Shown piece after piece: positions 5,085-5,544 of a stretch of DNA of 5,544 bases. The notes under the pieces are model-generated. The model saw nothing but the letters and a program-made list of their open reading frames with translations, was not told where the DNA came from and searched no databases. The translations under genes were made by a program, and so were the position numbers. This DNA is from Actinomycetes bacterium (lineage in GTDB: Bacteria; Actinomycetota; Coriobacteriia; WRKU01; WQUG01), in contig JAIRWZ010000038.1 of the NCBI GenBank assembly GCA_031268615.1, forward strand, positions 1 through 5,544, in the 5' to 3' direction. The number at the start of each line of letters is the position of its first letter. The stretch's first letter is position 1.

Positions 5085-5544
5085 TTGGAGAAGCGAGAGT
5101 ACGATCCAGAGATATATGACTGGGAAGCGCAAACAGAATTCGAACTTAATGATTCTGGGAAACGAGAGCGTTTTACTACAGCATATGTTCGTCTCCTTGA
5201 TGATGAAACTCTAAGCGACGGCGCAAAGATTCTCCTTCTGCGTCTGCTGGCGTTCCAAGGAACAAATAGCAAGGCATTCCCCTCTCTAAAAAAGTTGTGT
5301 GAAGTGACGGGCAAGGGGCGCACAACTATCAAAAGGTTGCTCAATGAGCTTCGTGAATGTGGATGGGTTTTAACAAAAGAACGTTTCAGGCCAGATAACA
5401 ATGGCCAAAGTTCCAATCTATTTCTGTTGCGAGATTTCGCTCCGCATCCAGAGTGGGTCAAGTCTTATAAGAATAGTAATGCCCCTGTGGAAAACTCTAT
5501 CTCCGCAGGTGGTACCCCCGGTCCAAAAATGGACCGGGGGGTAG
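5085..5544 (+). CDS. Winged-helix (HTH_36-like) protein, probable replication or accessory-element protein, 3' end outside window
   Basis: The frame opens after TAG 5070-5072 and stays open to the right edge. It has no usable ATG, so I place the start at TTG 5085, about 9 bases after AGAGG (5071-5075); the resulting N terminus MEKREYDPEIYDWEAQ is natural-looking. Residues about 43-115 form a winged helix: LSDGAKILLLRLLAF (43-57), then FPSLKKLCEVTGKGRTTIKR (65-84) as the helix-turn-helix, LLNELRECGWV, and a wing ending SSNLFLL. FPS followed by a T-x-x-R helix is typical of HTH_36 domains in plasmid, phage and integrative-element replication proteins. After residue 130 the chain becomes Gly/Pro-rich (SAGGTPGPKMDRGV), like the low-complexity linkers in such proteins. 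It is divergent from rpmB. A replication role is inferred from family resemblance; a plain transcription regulator is possible, since the C-terminal half is not visible. Confidence 0.7.
   Translation, partial: MEKREYDPEIYDWEAQTEFELNDSGKRERFTTAYVRLLDDETLSDGAKILLLRLLAFQGTNSKAFPSLKKLCEVTGKGRTTIKRLLNELRECGWVLTKERFRPDNNGQSSNLFLLRDFAPHPEWVKSYKNSNAPVENSISAGGTPGPKMDRGV
5513..5543. repeat. Strong inverted repeat at the right edge, inside the HTH gene
   Basis: TACCCCCGGTCCA (5513-5525) is the reverse complement of TGGACCGGGGGGTA (5530-5543) apart from one extra G, with the spacer AAAA. It falls within the coding frame, in the Gly/Pro-rich part of the HTH protein. It may be a protein-binding dyad, a local hairpin in the mRNA, or the first visible copy of a coding repeat that continues beyond the window. 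Confidence 0.6.

Noticed and set aside
5066..5461. Minus-strand 131-residue open frame
   Set aside because: It is opposite the winged-helix gene, whose product shows a clear HTH pattern; the minus product is Arg/Ser-rich with no domain signature.
1..5544. CRISPR array, tRNA or rRNA genes
   Set aside because: No regularly spaced repeats and no tRNA- or rRNA-like conserved segments were seen on either strand.

Overview
The window is from a low-to-moderate GC bacterium, most likely Gram-positive. The main clues are an ECF-type thiamine transporter subunit under a TPP riboswitch, strong AAGGAG-type ribosome binding sites, and a large secreted enzyme with tandem bacterial Ig-like domains. A four-cysteine L28 also fits. 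Coriobacteriia or Clostridia-like Firmicutes are the best guesses, but nothing here fixes the genus.

Layout. (1) Positions 1-393 hold the C-terminal end of a DUF4130-type 'probable DNA metabolism protein', cut by the left edge. (2) Positions 399-494 hold a TPP riboswitch whose 3' end runs into the ribosome binding site of thiT (500-1063), the thiamine-binding S component of an ECF transporter. (3) Positions 1064-1382 are non-coding. They contain a long 24-bp imperfect stem-loop, three shorter stem-loops without U tracts, and a perfect 15-bp tandem repeat just before the next ribosome binding site. (4) Positions 1383-4628 encode a 1081-residue secreted protein: a signal peptide, a family C69 N-terminal-nucleophile peptidase domain with Cys exactly at the predicted cleavage site, then six Ig-like (Big_2) repeats that become strongly lysine-rich towards the C terminus. 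(5) A bidirectional intrinsic terminator (4650-4677) separates it from the convergent rpmB (ribosomal protein L28, 4918-4727, minus strand). (6) Beyond a divergent intergenic region, a TTG-initiated winged-helix protein resembling replication-initiation or accessory-element proteins starts at 5085 and leaves the window, with a strong inverted repeat in its last bases.

The genes do not form one pathway. thiT brings in thiamine and is shut off by thiamine pyrophosphate. The C69 protein probably digests peptides at the cell surface. rpmB is housekeeping. The HTH gene next to rpmB may mark the edge of an integrated element, but no integrase or attachment site is visible. No complete new system can be demonstrated. 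The least explained parts are the structured, repeat-bearing leader upstream of the C69 gene, and the enzyme's possible maturation and wall-attachment scheme.
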